A stretch of DNA of 64,000 nt, taken from contig NZ_FOEF01000013.1 in assembly GCF_900110575.1 (NCBI RefSeq), forward strand, positions 1 through 64,000, read 5' to 3'. The stretch's first letter is position 1; the number at the start of each line of letters is the position of its first letter. Positions 48,629 to 55,729 of the stretch are shown here, in pieces. A program made the translations under genes and the position numbers. The stretch is from Amycolatopsis saalfeldensis. GTDB lineage: Bacteria > Actinomycetota > Actinomycetes > Mycobacteriales > Pseudonocardiaceae. Under the pieces are notes generated by a model, which worked only from the letters and a program-made list of their open reading frames with translations, did no database searches and was not told the DNA's origin.

Positions 48629-50227
48629 TCAGTCGGCTTCGGCGGTGATCTGGTGGGGGCCCAGGCGGAAACGCAGGGTAGTCAGGGGGAGGTTTCGCAC
48701 CGCGTGCCAGTAGGCGGCTGAAGCGACGGCCAGCGGGTCGACGTCGGGGGGAACGGCGAGGGTTGTCGTGGCGCCGTCTTCGGTGCGGATCAGGCAGCGG
48801 CCTGGGGCAGTGGCGGCGATCAGGCGGGCGGTCGGGCGGCGGCGGGCGGTCTCGGCGGCCCAGGCGGGGAAGTCGTCGGTCCGGTCTCGGTGGATGACGG
48901 CGGCGCCTTCCAGATCGGCGAGTGTGGACAACTCGGCATGCGCGACCACGTGAGTGCCGGGCAGGGGCTCACCAGTGTGGGGGACGGCGGCTGGAAAGCG
49001 GGTGACTGCCAGCGTGGCGCCCTCGTTGTGGACAGCCACGCGGAGCGTCGTCGGCGGCTGGACCTGTGGAGCGGGGTCTCCAAGCGGTGGAAAAACGGCA
49101 GGGCGAGCCGGTTCCGTTAGGTCGAGCATGGCGTACAGCAGCGGGCGGAGGATCTCCGCGCATTTGCCCGGGTACTCCACCGCCTGTTCGGCGATGCCGG
49201 GGACGGGGCCGGCCTCGATCGTGGCGTTGATCTGGCTTGCTAGGTCGGACCTAACGAGTCTCGGGGCCTTCGTGAGCAGTTCCGCGAGCGGGGAGCCGCT
49301 CACCACGGTGTCCGAGATGGGGCTGCCGATGATCACGGGGACGCCGGCCGCCGTTGCGTAGAGGGGCATCGAGCCGCAATCGGAGATCACGCAGTCGGCG
49401 GAGAGCAGCGTCGCCTGCCAGCCGTGCTGGGGCGGGATCACGGTGAGCCCGCCGCGGATCGCCGTAGCCAGGGCGGCGCGGACCTGGAACGGGCTGTGCG
49501 CCGACCAGACGCCGGGGTGCAGCACCAGGCTCACGCGGTACTCGTCCAGTGGCAGCTCGGCCAGAAACCGTTGTGGCACCAGGTGATCGGTGCCGACCAG
49601 GGAGTCAGGGCCCCACGTCGAGGCGAGCACCACGTGGGTCCGCGAGTCCGCGCCGAGCAGCCGCCGGAAGTGCGGCACCCGATGGGCGCTGGCCAGCATG
49701 CGGTCGTGGCACGGGTCGCCGATGACCACGGTGGGCGGGGCGTTCCCGTCGAGGTGGCGCAGCTGGTTGCCGTGCGAGAGCCCGAGTCGCAAGCGCTTGC
49801 CGCGTAACCGCGACGGGTTCAGGCCGGACACGATCTCGGTGCGCGGGTAGTACTTCTGGTGCCCGATCCCGTGCGGGATCAGCAGCACCGGCGACGGCAG
49901 CTCGGCGAGGTCGTCGTTCTCACTCGCCGCGATCGCTAGGTCGAACCCAGGTTTGACGGCCTGTGCCCAGGGCACGACGGTTGTCCCCAGGCTGTGGAGG
50001 AATTCCGGCAGCCCGGCACTGAAGATCGCTGGGTTCGACCCATCGAAGGTGAAGAAGGGCTGGACGCGGGGGTCGTCCTCGAACAGCGACAGCACGTCCA
50101 GCAAGCGCGTCACGGTGGTGACTGTCCGCGCGACCACCAGCACGCGTCGCTCGACACCGAAGGTCTGCCAGTGGTGGTAGGCCGGATCCATCGAAAACGA
50201 CGGGGGGGGGGTGCGTATCTCCGGCAT
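48629..50227 (-). CDS. CDP-glycerol glycerophosphotransferase-like / glycosyltransferase-like protein
   Basis: 532 residues. ATG 50227 shares a base with the stop of the DosR-type gene (TAATG), so translation is coupled; ATG 50191 is an in-frame alternative. GT-B-like pattern: RVLVVARTVTTVTRLLDVLS, LLIPHGIGHQKYY, VVIGDPCHDRMLASAHR, HVVLASTWGPDSLVG, IPPQHGWQATLLSADCVISD and GVPVIIGSPISD resemble the TagB/TagF polymer transferase family. The C-terminal 130 residues are a separate region rich in Thr/Ala. Likely acts on teichoic-acid-like or other surface polymers, cytoplasmic face. A tract of ten C lies at codons 6-9. Function inferred. Confidence 0.6.
   Translation of the reverse strand: MPEIRTPPPSFSMDPAYHHWQTFGVERRVLVVARTVTTVTRLLDVLSLFEDDPRVQPFFTFDGSNPAIFSAGLPEFLHSLGTTVVPWAQAVKPGFDLAIAASENDDLAELPSPVLLIPHGIGHQKYYPRTEIVSGLNPSRLRGKRLRLGLSHGNQLRHLDGNAPPTVVIGDPCHDRMLASAHRVPHFRRLLGADSRTHVVLASTWGPDSLVGTDHLVPQRFLAELPLDEYRVSLVLHPGVWSAHSPFQVRAALATAIRGGLTVIPPQHGWQATLLSADCVISDCGSMPLYATAAGVPVIIGSPISDTVVSGSPLAELLTKAPRLVRSDLASQINATIEAGPVPGIAEQAVEYPGKCAEILRPLLYAMLDLTEPARPAVFPPLGDPAPQVQPPTTLRVAVHNEGATLAVTRFPAAVPHTGEPLPGTHVVAHAELSTLADLEGAAVIHRDRTDDFPAWAAETARRRPTARLIAATAPGRCLIRTEDGATTTLAVPPDVDPLAVASAAYWHAVRNLPLTTLRFRLGPHQITAEAD
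50202..50211. repeat. 10-base homopolymer G tract in the 5' end of a coding region
   Basis: Ten consecutive G on the plus strand (C10 in the coding strand), encoding Pro codons 7-9 of the 48629-50227 gene. Length changes by one would break the frame from the coupled start; the internal ATG at 50191 would still be usable. Confidence 0.85.
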
Positions 50228-50853
50228 TACTTGCCGCGGCGGGCGATCCAGGCGGCGGCCTGGGTGCGGCGTTGCATGCCGAGCTTGGCGAGGACCGAGG
50301 TGACGTAGTTCTTGACCGTCTTCTCGGCCAGGAAGAGGCGTTCGGCGATCTCGCGGTTGGACATGCCCTGGCCGATGAGCTCCAGTACGTCGCGCTCGCG
50401 GTCGGTGAGGGCGGCGAGGTCGTCCGTGGGCGGGTGGCGGAGCTTGTCCAGCACCCGGGCGGTGCTGAGCGGGTCGAGCAGGGAACGGCCGGCGGCGACC
50501 TCGCGCACGGCGTTCACCACGTCCTGACCCCGCACCTGCTTGAGCAGATAACCCGACGCGCCCGCCATGATCGCGCCGACCATGGCCTCCTCGTCGTCGA
50601 AGGCGGTGAGCATGAGGCAGGCCGGCGGGCTGGGCTTGGACCGCAGCTCGCGGCAGAGGGTGATGCCGTCGCCGTCGCCGAGGCGGACGTCCACCACGGC
50701 CACGTCCGGCTCGACGTGCATGGCCACCGCCAGCGCCTCCTCGACGCTGCCGGCCTCGGCGACGACCTCGATGTCGGTCTCGTCGCCGAGGAGGTCGCGC
50801 AGGCCGCGGCGGACCAGTTCGTGGTCGTCGACGAGCAGCACCTGGATCGGCAT
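50227..50853 (-). CDS. DosR/DevR-type (NarL family) response regulator
   Basis: 208 residues. Receiver domain with VDDHELVRRGLRDLL, the phospho-acceptor Asp in VVDVRLGDGDG, and SGYLLKQVRGQDVV. The LuxR-type HTH LTDRERDVLELIGQGMSNRE is followed by a recognition helix AEKTVKNYVTSVLAKLGMQR that is nearly identical to mycobacterial DosR, whose Lys and Asn in KTVKN contact the GGGAC core. DosR controls the hypoxic response. A matching box lies before cydA and a GAF kinase sits in the cyd operon, so this is the likely regulator. It is co-translated with the downstream transferase-like gene (TAATG). Confidence 0.9.
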   Translation of the reverse strand: MPIQVLLVDDHELVRRGLRDLLGDETDIEVVAEAGSVEEALAVAMHVEPDVAVVDVRLGDGDGITLCRELRSKPSPPACLMLTAFDDEEAMVGAIMAGASGYLLKQVRGQDVVNAVREVAAGRSLLDPLSTARVLDKLRHPPTDDLAALTDRERDVLELIGQGMSNREIAERLFLAEKTVKNYVTSVLAKLGMQRRTQAAAWIARRGK

Positions 50854-51093
50854 ACCGCCAGGTTACGGGGTGTGCGAGCGGCGTGGCCGCCCTCCGTGCC
50901 CGACGCCACGGGCGGCTGGTGGCGGGAGCCCCGTCCGGCGCGGGCGAAAAATCACCGGATATACCCGATCAGGTGGACGGACCGCCATTTCCGGAACAGT
51001 GGACGTTGGCTGGGAAATCGCCCGTAACAGTCCTCGGGGAATCGCGATACTTACCACGCATCATCCCCATTTCCCCTTGGAAGGACCACTCCG

Positions 51094-51585
51094 TTGTCCT
51101 CATTTCGTCGTGCCTTCGGCCTGGTCGGCGTCGTCGCCGGGTTCATCTTGATCGCGCCGGTCCAACTGGCCTTCGCGCAGGTGGGAGACAAGAACTGCAG
51201 CGACTTCACGTACCAGGAGGACGCGCAGGCCGTGCTCGACCAAGACAAGTCCGATCCGAATGGGCTGGATGCCGATCATGACGGCATCGCGTGCGAATCG
51301 CTGCCGCACCGGCCCACTCAGAGCAGCACGCCGACGTCATCGCAGAATCCGTCAGAGGGCGGCTCTGCTACTTCGGTGACAATTCCGGAAACGTCCACGA
51401 CCACTTCTACCCGGACGCCGGTGAAAACTGAGCCTCAGGTGAAGGTGAAGCCCGTCGGCGGTGTCGCGACCGGCGGCGGCGAGCCGGATGAGACTGGCGG
51501 CGGCTTGCTCATCGGGGCCGGCGTCCTGCTCGCGGCGGGCGCGTCCGGCGGGATGGTGCTCTACCTGCGCCGGCGTCCGAGCTGA
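51094..51585 (+). CDS. Secreted excalibur-domain protein, probable sortase substrate
   Basis: 163 residues from TTG 51094 (GGAAGGA nine bases upstream). Signal peptide MSSFRRAFGLVGVVAGFILI with cleavage near AFAQ. An excalibur calcium-binding domain (about 31-70) has CSDFTYQEDAQAV and the loop DADHDGIACE. A Ser/Thr/Pro stalk follows, then PVGGVATGGGEPDETGGG, a hydrophobic segment LLIGAGVLLAAGASGGMVLY and LRRRPS. The layout (motif, membrane segment, positive tail) is that of a cell-wall sorting signal but without LPXTG. The class F sortase gene starts within its stop codon (TGATG). Confidence 0.85.
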   Translation: MSSFRRAFGLVGVVAGFILIAPVQLAFAQVGDKNCSDFTYQEDAQAVLDQDKSDPNGLDADHDGIACESLPHRPTQSSTPTSSQNPSEGGSATSVTIPETSTTTSTRTPVKTEPQVKVKPVGGVATGGGEPDETGGGLLIGAGVLLAAGASGGMVLYLRRRPS

Positions 51586-52241
51586 TGCGGGTCCGGGCGC
51601 TCCTGGTCGGCGCCGTTCTCGTCGTGGCGGTGGCGGTGCTGCTGATCGCCGCGTTCCTCCAGGCGCCGTCCCCGACGGAGGGCGTGCAGCCGGTCCTCGC
51701 GACGGGCGGGCCGCCGGCGTCGGTGAGCGAGCCGACGCCGTCGGCTACCCGGCTGCCCGTCGCGAAGGTGCAGACGCCGTCGAAGCCCGCGGCGCTCGAG
51801 ATCCCGGCCATCGGCGTGCGCGTCGACCACCTCGTCGAGCTCGGCCTCACGACCGAGGGCGCCCTCGAGGTGCCGAAGGACGCGCTGACCGCCGGCTGGT
51901 TCACCGGCGGTCCCACGCCCGGCCAGGTCGGCCCCGCGGTGGTGGCGGCGCACGTCGACTACCGCAAGGTGCCCGGGGTTTTCTTCCGCCTCAAGGACAT
52001 GCGCCCCGGCGAACAGGTCGTGGTCAGCCGCGCGGACCGGACAAGCGCCGTCTTCACCGTGTACCGCGTCGACCGTTATCCGAAATCACAGTTCCCGACC
52101 GACCGCGTTTACGGCGACACCCCGACCCCGGAACTGCGCCTCATCACCTGTGGCGGCGACTTCGACCACTCGACCGGGAACTACCGCGACAATGTCGTGG
52201 TTTACGCGCGGATCGCACAGGCTTATCTCACTACCCCGTGA
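51585..52241 (+). CDS. Class F sortase
   Basis: 218 residues. An N-terminal membrane anchor (VGAVLVVAVAVLLIAAFLQA) is followed by a Pro/Ser linker and the catalytic domain, with LEIPAIGVRVDHLVELGLT, His in PAVVAAHVDYRK, Cys in LRLITCGGDFDHSTGNYRDN and the following Arg. Sortases join secreted proteins to the cell wall. The overlap with the excalibur gene suggests a dedicated pair, a frequent arrangement in actinobacteria. Confidence 0.9.
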   Translation: MRVRALLVGAVLVVAVAVLLIAAFLQAPSPTEGVQPVLATGGPPASVSEPTPSATRLPVAKVQTPSKPAALEIPAIGVRVDHLVELGLTTEGALEVPKDALTAGWFTGGPTPGQVGPAVVAAHVDYRKVPGVFFRLKDMRPGEQVVVSRADRTSAVFTVYRVDRYPKSQFPTDRVYGDTPTPELRLITCGGDFDHSTGNYRDNVVVYARIAQAYLTTP

Positions 52242-52266
52242 GTCGGAAAATGATTCCCGGGTAGAT

Positions 52267-53070
52267 TCACTTTTCGCAGGCCACGCCGTCGCCGTCGCGG
52301 TCCAACGCTTTTCGGTATCCGGGCTCGCCGACAAGCAGCGGAGTGACACCAGCGGCCTTGGCGGCGGCGCAGTTCTTGTAGTAGACGGATGAGGAATTGT
52401 CGGGTGCCGGGGCCGGCTCTTCGGTGGTGGGGGCGGGCGCCGGTTTCGCGGGAGCAGGTGCGGGGGCGGCCGGGGGTGCGGGTGGGGCCGGCGTCGGGGC
52501 GTCGATGGTGCCGTTGCAGGGCGCGGCCCACAGGCCGACGGCGGTCTGGCTGGCCGTGTTCTGCAGCGCTTGGAGTGACGTCGAGACGGCGTCGGCGGCG
52601 TACTTGGCGAAGCCGCCGGAGATTGCCGCGGACGCGTAGTCCGTGCCGTCGGTCAGGGCCAGCGCGACGCCGGTCGCGGTGTCGGTGGTCAGCTTGACCG
52701 GGGCGCCGACGAGTTTTGTGGTCGCCCAGCTCAGCGTTTCCGCTGCGTAACAGTTGTTCCCGGTCGGGACGGTGACCCCGAGTACGTGCACCGTCCGGTG
52801 GGTTCCGTCGCTGCCGGCGAGTTCGACGGTGGCGCCGTCGGTCACTTTGTCGACAGTGAACGTGGGCGGTGGCGGCGGAGCGATCGACGAGGACGAGGGC
52901 GACGGTGTGGTCGGCGCCGCCGGGGCTGCGAGCGGCTGCGTCGGCGTTTCGGGAGCCTTGCCGAAGATCGCGCCCAGGACGAACAGGACCACGAAAACGC
53001 CTAGCGTGGCCATCAGCCACTTCGGAAAACGCCGCCCGGGGCGCGCCGCGGAGGGTGGAGTGGGGTGCAT
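52267..53070 (-). CDS. Membrane-anchored degenerate nuclease-like protein with excalibur domain
   Basis: 267 residues. N-terminal membrane anchor (WLMATLGVFVVLFVLGAIFG), a Pro/Ser linker, then a thermonuclease-like barrel (about 70-170; VDKVTDGATVELAGSDGTH, TVHVLGVTVP, CYAAETLSWATTKLVG, GFAKYAADAV). The Arg, Glu and Arg that catalyse cleavage in staphylococcal nuclease are replaced or missing (His in TVHVLG, no PE after it, TATGVALAL where YGR is expected). A Pro/Ala linker and a C-terminal excalibur domain (YYKNCAAAKAAG, DRDGDGVACE) follow. Probably a non-catalytic wall-associated binding protein. Convergent with the sortase gene. Confidence 0.8.
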   Translation of the reverse strand: MHPTPPSAARPGRRFPKWLMATLGVFVVLFVLGAIFGKAPETPTQPLAAPAAPTTPSPSSSSIAPPPPPTFTVDKVTDGATVELAGSDGTHRTVHVLGVTVPTGNNCYAAETLSWATTKLVGAPVKLTTDTATGVALALTDGTDYASAAISGGFAKYAADAVSTSLQALQNTASQTAVGLWAAPCNGTIDAPTPAPPAPPAAPAPAPAKPAPAPTTEEPAPAPDNSSSVYYKNCAAAKAAGVTPLLVGEPGYRKALDRDGDGVACEK

Positions 53071-53304
53071 TCGGGAATTCCTCGTTCCTCAAGGGCAAGT
53101 TGGTGAGGATATTTTCGCGGGAGAACCCGGCCGCGTTACGGCGATGACGTGCAGTTGGCGTGAAAATGTCCAGTGTCACTCGAACGGTCCTGGTTTATCG
53201 TCACAGGAGCGTCACGGATTCCGGAACTGGTGGAAATAGTGTCACATTCGACGGGCCGTGGACGATCTTCACCCGAACCTCCTCCGGCAGAAAGTACGTT
53301 GGCC
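53071..53304. other. Divergent promoter region
   Basis: 234 bases between two divergent membrane-anchored proteins. GAGG-like and GTGTCAC repeats are present (GTGTCACTCG near 53174, GTGTCACATT near 53239), but no recognised operator. Confidence 0.4.
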
Positions 53305-55257
53305 ATGGCCGAGTTGATCGAATTCTTGCCGCTTACGCGAGACGGACGGGTCTCCGCGCGTGAAGCCGACTTCACCGCGATCGACGTGAAGACCACGGGC
53401 TTGCGTACGGGCCGCGTCGTCGAACTCGGGGTGGTGCGCGTCCGCGCGGACGGGACGGTGCGCGGCGAGCTGGCGACGCTCGTCTCGCCCGGGTACCCGC
53501 TGCCGCCCGGACCGCATCGGATCGACGGGGAGGAGCTGGCCGGGGCGCCATCGTTCGGCGATGTGCTCGGGCCGTTGCTCGATTTGTGCCGCGGCGCCGT
53601 GGTCGTGGCGCACGATCTGCCGTTGACCTCGGGGTTCCTCGCCGCGGAGATCGCGCGGCTGGGCGGCCGGCTGCCGGTGCTGCCTGGGGTTTCGACGATG
53701 CGCGCGGCGCAGGAGGTGGTGCGCCTGCCGAACTACCGGCTGGGCACGATCGCGCGGGCGCTCGGCGTCGGCGACTACCCGCCGTACCTCGCGTCGGCGT
53801 CGGCCGGGGTGTGCGCGCGGGTGATGACCACGCTCATCGGCGCGCACGGCCTCGGCTTCACGGCGCCGCCGCGGTTCCCGGAGCTGCCGCGATTCGCGCC
53901 CGGCGGCCGGATTCTCCGCCGCCCGGACGGTGACGTCGTCGAGAACGGCTGGATGTCGGGCGTGGTCGACCGAATCGTCGCCGGGCCTTCGGACCCGACG
54001 GTGGCGTGCGCTTATCTGGACCTGCTCGCGGAGTCCGTCGGCGACCAGCACCTGTCGAGCGAAGAGGTCTGGGCGCTGGCCGGGCTCGCGGCCGACGCCG
54101 GGATGACCGAGCCGGATGTCCGGCGCATCCACGAGAGTTTTGTGGCCGCTCTGCGCTCGGTCGTGGAGGCGGATGGCGTGGTGACGGCGGCGGAGCACGG
54201 TGAATTGCGCCAGGTCGCGGCGGCTCTCGACGTCCCGGAGATCGTCGACGGCCTCCGGCCCACGGGTCCCGGGAGGGTGACGCGCGTGCTGGTCCTCGGC
54301 ACAACGGCAGCGGCGGACCGGCTGCGCGCCCGCGTGCTCGCCGAGGGTGTGCAGCTGGCGAAGAAGCTGACGGCCTCGGTTACGCACCTCGCGTACGACG
54401 ACGGTGTGCCGACGGGTGAGCCGCGGCTGGCGCGGGCTGTCGAGCTGGGCGCTGAGGTGGTGGCGGTTAGGGAGGCGGAGGCCGCGCTGGGATTCGAGAC
54501 GGGCGACTCCGCTGCGGCGCGAGGTTCGGAGGGGGCGCCGGTGTGGCCGGTGGTGGAGCCGACGGAAGTGGCGCGGTGGGCGGGCTCGGTGGATTCGGCG
54601 CGGGCGGAGGGGTTGGGGCGGCTGGAGGAGTTGAGCCTGCGGGATTCGGCGCGGGCAGAGGACTCGGGATGGGCGGGGAACTCGGCGCGGCTGGACGAGT
54701 GGGCGCGGCAGCGGGATTCGGCGGGGCTGGAGGAGTGGGTGCGGTCGGAGGAGGCGGCACGGCTGCAGGAGCGGATGCGGTCCGAGGAGTCGATGCGGCC
54801 GGAGGGCCGGGCGCGGCAGCGGGAGTCGGCGCGGTCGCAGGAATTGACAAGACAGCGGGAGTCGACGGGGCCGCAAGAGTCGACGGGGTCGCAGGAACCG
54901 GTCCGGCAGGAGGAAAAGCGGCAATTCGCGCCGGTGGCTGTTCCCGCGCAGCGGGTTGAGCCGAACCCTGACGACGTTGCCGGTTCCGTGGTTCCACGTT
55001 CGGCGCCTCGCAGGGCCGCACCGCATCCCGTGGATGCGCCGACCGACGGTCTTGCGGTCGCGCCGCGTCAGGGGTCGGCGAGGGTGGGCGGGCGGGTGAT
55101 GATGGGGATCGGGCTGGTGCTGATGTTCGTCACCGTCATCGCGATGTTCGGTGGGGCCGGGGTGGGTGCGGGGGTCTTCTTCGCCGTCATCGGGGTCGGG
55201 CTGCTGGTCGGGGGGTGGCTGGTGGGGGAGAAAGGCGCGGCGGCCGGCCGTTCCTAG
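53305..55257 (+). CDS. Membrane-anchored DEDDh exonuclease-fold protein lacking catalytic residues
   Basis: 650 residues from ATG 53305. The N-terminal exonuclease fold (about 20-185) resembles DNA polymerase III epsilon, but the catalytic DxE reads IDVKTTGL (Glu to Lys), the second Asp region reads VVAHDLPLTSGFLAAE, and the final HxAxxD is LASASAGVCARV. A TerB-like helical region follows (about 245-315, GVVTAAEHGELRQVAAALDV), then a BRCT-like domain (about 325-395, LAKKLTASVTHLAYDDG). A Glu/Arg/Ser coiled region of about 120 residues and two C-terminal transmembrane segments close it. Probably a non-enzymatic scaffold. Function not known. Confidence 0.75.
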   Translation: MAELIEFLPLTRDGRVSAREADFTAIDVKTTGLRTGRVVELGVVRVRADGTVRGELATLVSPGYPLPPGPHRIDGEELAGAPSFGDVLGPLLDLCRGAVVVAHDLPLTSGFLAAEIARLGGRLPVLPGVSTMRAAQEVVRLPNYRLGTIARALGVGDYPPYLASASAGVCARVMTTLIGAHGLGFTAPPRFPELPRFAPGGRILRRPDGDVVENGWMSGVVDRIVAGPSDPTVACAYLDLLAESVGDQHLSSEEVWALAGLAADAGMTEPDVRRIHESFVAALRSVVEADGVVTAAEHGELRQVAAALDVPEIVDGLRPTGPGRVTRVLVLGTTAAADRLRARVLAEGVQLAKKLTASVTHLAYDDGVPTGEPRLARAVELGAEVVAVREAEAALGFETGDSAAARGSEGAPVWPVVEPTEVARWAGSVDSARAEGLGRLEELSLRDSARAEDSGWAGNSARLDEWARQRDSAGLEEWVRSEEAARLQERMRSEESMRPEGRARQRESARSQELTRQRESTGPQESTGSQEPVRQEEKRQFAPVAVPAQRVEPNPDDVAGSVVPRSAPRRAAPHPVDAPTDGLAVAPRQGSARVGGRVMMGIGLVLMFVTVIAMFGGAGVGAGVFFAVIGVGLLVGGWLVGEKGAAAGRS

Positions 55258-55267
55258 CCGGCTGCGG

Positions 55268-55588
55268 TCATCTCTCCACTGGGGGGAAACGGGTTTCGTT
55301 GCGGTCGATCTTCGCGTTGGCCGCGGCGAGGAGGTCGATGCCCAGTGAGTCGGCGAGGCGGACCAGGTAGAGGGTGACGTCGGCGATTTCGTCCTGGACG
55401 TTGAACTCCATCGTGGGATCGGTGCGCCAGGCGGCGGCCTCCTCGGGCGTCAGCCATTGGAACAGGGAGATCAGCTCACCCACTTCGCCGGACAACGCCA
55501 TGACGAGATTCTTCGGGGTGTGGAACGGTTCCCAGTCGCGGGCGGCGGCGAAGTCGCGGAGGCGCTGGGTGAGGTCCTCAAGGTTCAC
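55268..55588 (-). CDS. MazG-like nucleotide pyrophosphohydrolase
   Basis: 106 residues. All-alpha NTP pyrophosphatase fold with KNLVMALSGEVGELISLFQW, then DEIADVTLYLVRLADSLGID, the ExxE and ExxD metal ligands of the MazG/dCTPase group. Hydrolyses non-canonical or excess dNTPs to NMP and pyrophosphate. Single-domain size matches RS21-C6/iMazG proteins. Convergent with the exonuclease-like gene (10 bases apart). Confidence 0.9.
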   Translation of the reverse strand: MNLEDLTQRLRDFAAARDWEPFHTPKNLVMALSGEVGELISLFQWLTPEEAAAWRTDPTMEFNVQDEIADVTLYLVRLADSLGIDLLAAANAKIDRNETRFPPVER

Positions 55589-55729
55589 CGGGACTGACTA
55601 CCACGTCGGTCAGGCCCGCCCGAACGCCGCATATCCGCAGGCCGCGGGCCGGTGACCCGCGGTGCGCGGTTGCTCCGGAAAGAGCACGCAGTTGGCCCAC
55701 ACGCACGACAGAGGCCATGCGGCAGACTG

